A stretch of 64,000 nucleotides of DNA from Pedobacter sp. Leaf41 (GTDB taxonomy: Bacteria > Bacteroidota > Bacteroidia > Sphingobacteriales > Sphingobacteriaceae). The DNA lies in contig NZ_LMLE01000001.1 of NCBI RefSeq assembly GCF_001422545.1, forward strand, positions 704,276 through 768,275. The letters run 5' to 3'. The notes under the pieces were generated by a model, which did no database searches, was not told where the DNA came from, and saw only the letters and a program-made list of their open reading frames with translations. How positions within the stretch are numbered: position 1 is the stretch's first letter; every line of letters starts with the position of its first letter. The translations under genes and the position numbers were made by a program. Of the stretch, positions 62,240-64,000 are shown in pieces.

Positions 62240-62935
62240 ATGAACAATCAAATTACGGTAATCGCATTTGATGCTGATGATACCCTTTGGGTAAACGAAC
62301 CTTATTTCCGGGAAACGGAAGAAAAGTTTGCAGGCTTGCTGGAAGATTTTATGCCCCATCACAGTGTTGTTGCAGAATTGCTGAAAACCGAAATAGACAA
62401 TTTGCCGCTCTATGGCTACGGGATAAAAGGGTTTATGTTGAGCATGATTGAAACCGTTTTGAGAATCACCGAAGGGAAGGTAAATCCAGAAGTAATCAAC
62501 AAAGCCATACAGTTGGGGCAGGAAATGTTAAATAAACCGATTGAGTTATTGGATGGTGTAGAAGAAGTTTTGAAAGCACTACATGGCAAATATCGATTAG
62601 TTGTGGCCACCAAAGGCGATTTGTTAGATCAACAACGCAAGCTTACAAAATCTGGATTAGATCATTATTTCCATCACATCGAAATTATGAGTGATAAGCA
62701 GGAGCGAGATTATCAAAAATTGATGAAACACCTCGATTGCAAGCCAGAAGAATTTTTAATGCTCGGCAACTCGTTAAAATCGGATGTTTTACCGGTACTG
62801 GCAGTTGGTGGCCATGCAGTTCATATTCCCTTCCACACTACCTGGGTGCACGAGCGGATTGATCATACCATCGAAAATCCTAACTTTTACCAAATGGAGC
62901 GTTTGGCTGATATTTTACCAAAATTAATTGAATGA
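62240..62935 (+). CDS. HAD superfamily hydrolase (phosphatase type)
   Basis: A 231-residue HAD phosphatase with the four motifs: FDADDTLWVNE (nucleophile Asp11 and acid Asp13), VVATKGDLLDQQRKL (motif II with Thr), the Lys region around MSDKQERDYQKLM, and MLGNSLKSDVLPVLAVGG (motif IV). The cap is a helical insertion, as in the phosphoglycolate-phosphatase-like branch. The substrate is unknown. Its last four bases overlap the start of the CAT-like gene (ATGA), so the two are translationally coupled. Confidence 0.93.
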   Translation: MNNQITVIAFDADDTLWVNEPYFRETEEKFAGLLEDFMPHHSVVAELLKTEIDNLPLYGYGIKGFMLSMIETVLRITEGKVNPEVINKAIQLGQEMLNKPIELLDGVEEVLKALHGKYRLVVATKGDLLDQQRKLTKSGLDHYFHHIEIMSDKQERDYQKLMKHLDCKPEEFLMLGNSLKSDVLPVLAVGGHAVHIPFHTTWVHERIDHTIENPNFYQMERLADILPKLIE

Positions 62936-63567
62936 AAGAAAAAATAGATATAAATACCTGGATCAGAAAAGATCATTTTGAATTTTTTAACGCTTTTGAG
63001 GAGCCATTCTTCGGTGTTACGGTAGATGTAGATTGTACATCAACTTATCAGGAAGCAAAGGAAACCGGCGTTTCATTCTTCTTGCTTTATTTACACAAAT
63101 CGCTAGCGGCAGCTAACAAAGTTGAGGAATTTCGCTACAGAATTATTAATGGTGAAGTGTGGAAATACGATTCGGTGAACGCTGCTACAACCATCAATCG
63201 CCCCAACGGAACCTTCGGCTTTGGCTACATGGATTTCAACCCTGATTTTGATAAATTCAAAAACGAAGCGCTTAAGGAAATTGAGAATGTTCAACAAAGC
63301 ATTGGATTAATTCCTTCATCATCTGGCGAAAACGTAATCCACTATTCAGCATTGCCCTGGTTAAATTTTACCTCGATGTCTCATGCAAGAAAATTTTCTT
63401 ATCACGATAGTTGCCCTAAAATTTCATTTGGAATGGTAAGAGATGAAAATGGGCGCAAGGTGATGGGAATTTCAATTCATGTCAATCATGCTTTGATGGA
63501 TGGTTTTCACGTATCTCAATTTGTGGATGAATATCAGTCGCTGTTGAATCAAAGATCAAGAAGTTAA
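62932..63567 (+). CDS. Chloramphenicol acetyltransferase-like protein
   Basis: A 211-residue protein of the CAT family (PF00302), trimeric acetyl-CoA-dependent acyltransferases. It begins INTWIRKDHFEFFNAFEEP, the usual CAT opening, and has the active-site segment HVNHALMDGFHV near the C-terminus: catalytic His186 and the structural Asp190-Gly. The first His of the consensus QxHHxxxDG is replaced by Asn, so it may act on another substrate; chloramphenicol resistance should not be assumed. It is co-translated with the HAD phosphatase under a likely Crp/Fnr-controlled promoter. Confidence 0.9.
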   Translation: MKEKIDINTWIRKDHFEFFNAFEEPFFGVTVDVDCTSTYQEAKETGVSFFLLYLHKSLAAANKVEEFRYRIINGEVWKYDSVNAATTINRPNGTFGFGYMDFNPDFDKFKNEALKEIENVQQSIGLIPSSSGENVIHYSALPWLNFTSMSHARKFSYHDSCPKISFGMVRDENGRKVMGISIHVNHALMDGFHVSQFVDEYQSLLNQRSRS

Positions 63568-63612
63568 TATTTAGGTAATTACCACTTAATATCTGCAGGT
63601 TATTTTCGGTTA

Positions 63613-63819
63613 ATGTTTCTAACCGCAGTTATAATCCCCATTTATATTGTAGCCACCATAGCCATGTGTTGTATGGGTTCTTTATTCAAAGCATTTATGT
63701 TTTGCATGTTATTAATTACCGCAACATTTTTGCTTTTTTTATTTATTCAATACCCGCTACCTTCTGCAATGAGCATTGTTTGTTTCATGAGTTTGTTTAC
63801 CGTTAAACTGAAATTTTAA
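63613..63819 (+). CDS. Possible very hydrophobic small protein
   Basis: A 68-residue frame starting at an ATG with no clear ribosome-binding or promoter signal. It is strongly hydrophobic with two possible membrane helices (IIPIYIVATIAMCCMG, CMLLITATFLLFLFI). There is no recognisable family, and A/T-rich DNA easily generates frames of this kind. It may be real; I rank it as weak. Confidence 0.3.
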   Translation: MFLTAVIIPIYIVATIAMCCMGSLFKAFMFCMLLITATFLLFLFIQYPLPSAMSIVCFMSLFTVKLKF

Positions 63820-63935
63820 TTTCATTTGGTTTAGAGAAAGTATTTGCTATTTTTGCTGGCGCAAGGAGATGTATTAATCATTTCGCTGGCAAAACACTGA
63901 TCATTGGGAATTTGATCGATGAGTAATAAAAACAT

Positions 63936-63962
63936 GGGGGATTAGCTCATTTGGCTAGAGCG
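63936..63962 (+). other. tRNA-Ala-like 5' half, not continued as a tRNA
   Basis: GGGGGAT-TA-GCTC-loop-GAGC-G reproduces the acceptor strand and D arm of a Bacteroidota tRNA-Ala. From 63963 the expected anticodon stem and T arm are not found: the following bases CTTCG and TGAAA do not pair and no TTCGA block appears before the window ends at 64000. It may be a broken tRNA or an integration junction. Confidence 0.45.
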
Positions 63963-64000
63963 CTTCGCTCGGCTTGAAAGGGATGATTGCTTGGAATAAC

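Noticed and set aside
62932..63567. Antibiotic-resistance gene call for the CAT-like protein
   Set aside because: The motif is altered and the operon context is metabolic, so resistance cannot be claimed from sequence.

Overview
The window comes from a member of the Bacteroidota, most likely a Pedobacter-like Sphingobacteriaceae. The grounds are three SusC/SusD pairs, a hybrid two-component system, a GLPGLI protein, AT-rich DNA, promoters with a TAnnTTTG -7 box, and mostly A-rich rather than Shine-Dalgarno leaders. It is a chromosomal stretch built around three polysaccharide-utilisation loci (PULs) separated by housekeeping and hypothetical genes. No rRNA, CRISPR array, phage or intact insertion sequence was seen.

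Locus 1 (1-13675) carries a GH92 alpha-mannosidase cut by the left edge, a ROK sugar kinase, a lipoprotein with an F5/8C-like fold, SusC, SusD, three tandem basic-secretory-protein (BSP) metallopeptidases, and a complete GH92. Mannosidases together with peptidases suggest mannose-rich glycoproteins as the substrate. Three CG-centred palindromes (TAAAACGTTTTA) lie upstream of the SusC operon and of the third BSP gene, and look like operators of one LacI-type regulator that is not encoded here. Downstream come a strong terminator, an array of about 120-bp palindrome-rich repeats (13840-14560), rpiA and a small membrane protein. A hairpin element with a compensatory base change occurs twice (13736-13825 and 15942-16031).

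The middle (16062-22529) holds a DJ-1/AraC regulator divergent from a VOC protein, an alpha/beta hydrolase, a BrkB-type membrane protein, a YjbQ protein and an M23 peptidase. Locus 2 (22833-28665) is SusC, SusD and a secreted glycerophosphodiester phosphodiesterase. It is followed by an exact 11-bp-period tandem repeat and by a run of poorly characterised envelope proteins headed by a WG-repeat protein (29697-35209), ending in a small frameshifted gene. A GLPGLI/outer-membrane-barrel operon, two related 112-residue secreted two-cysteine proteins, and a divergent TPR-LytS kinase with a LytTR regulator follow (36029-43342).

Locus 3 (43499-60050) consists of an astacin-like lipoprotein, a 1353-residue hybrid two-component regulator, SusC, SusD with an unusual Gly/Thr-rich insertion, a DUF5017-like lipoprotein, a PL8 lyase with its catalytic residues recognisable, a GH88 unsaturated glucuronyl hydrolase, KduI and KduD. 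This is a coherent route from uronic-acid polymers such as hyaluronan or chondroitin to 2-keto-3-deoxygluconate. No sulfatase is present in the window, which favours an unsulfated polymer. The right end has a beta-carbonic anhydrase, a flavodoxin-like reductase, a Crp/Fnr regulator divergent from a HAD phosphatase and a chloramphenicol-acetyltransferase-like gene, and finally a tRNA-Ala-like 5' half that stops resembling a tRNA at the anticodon stem.
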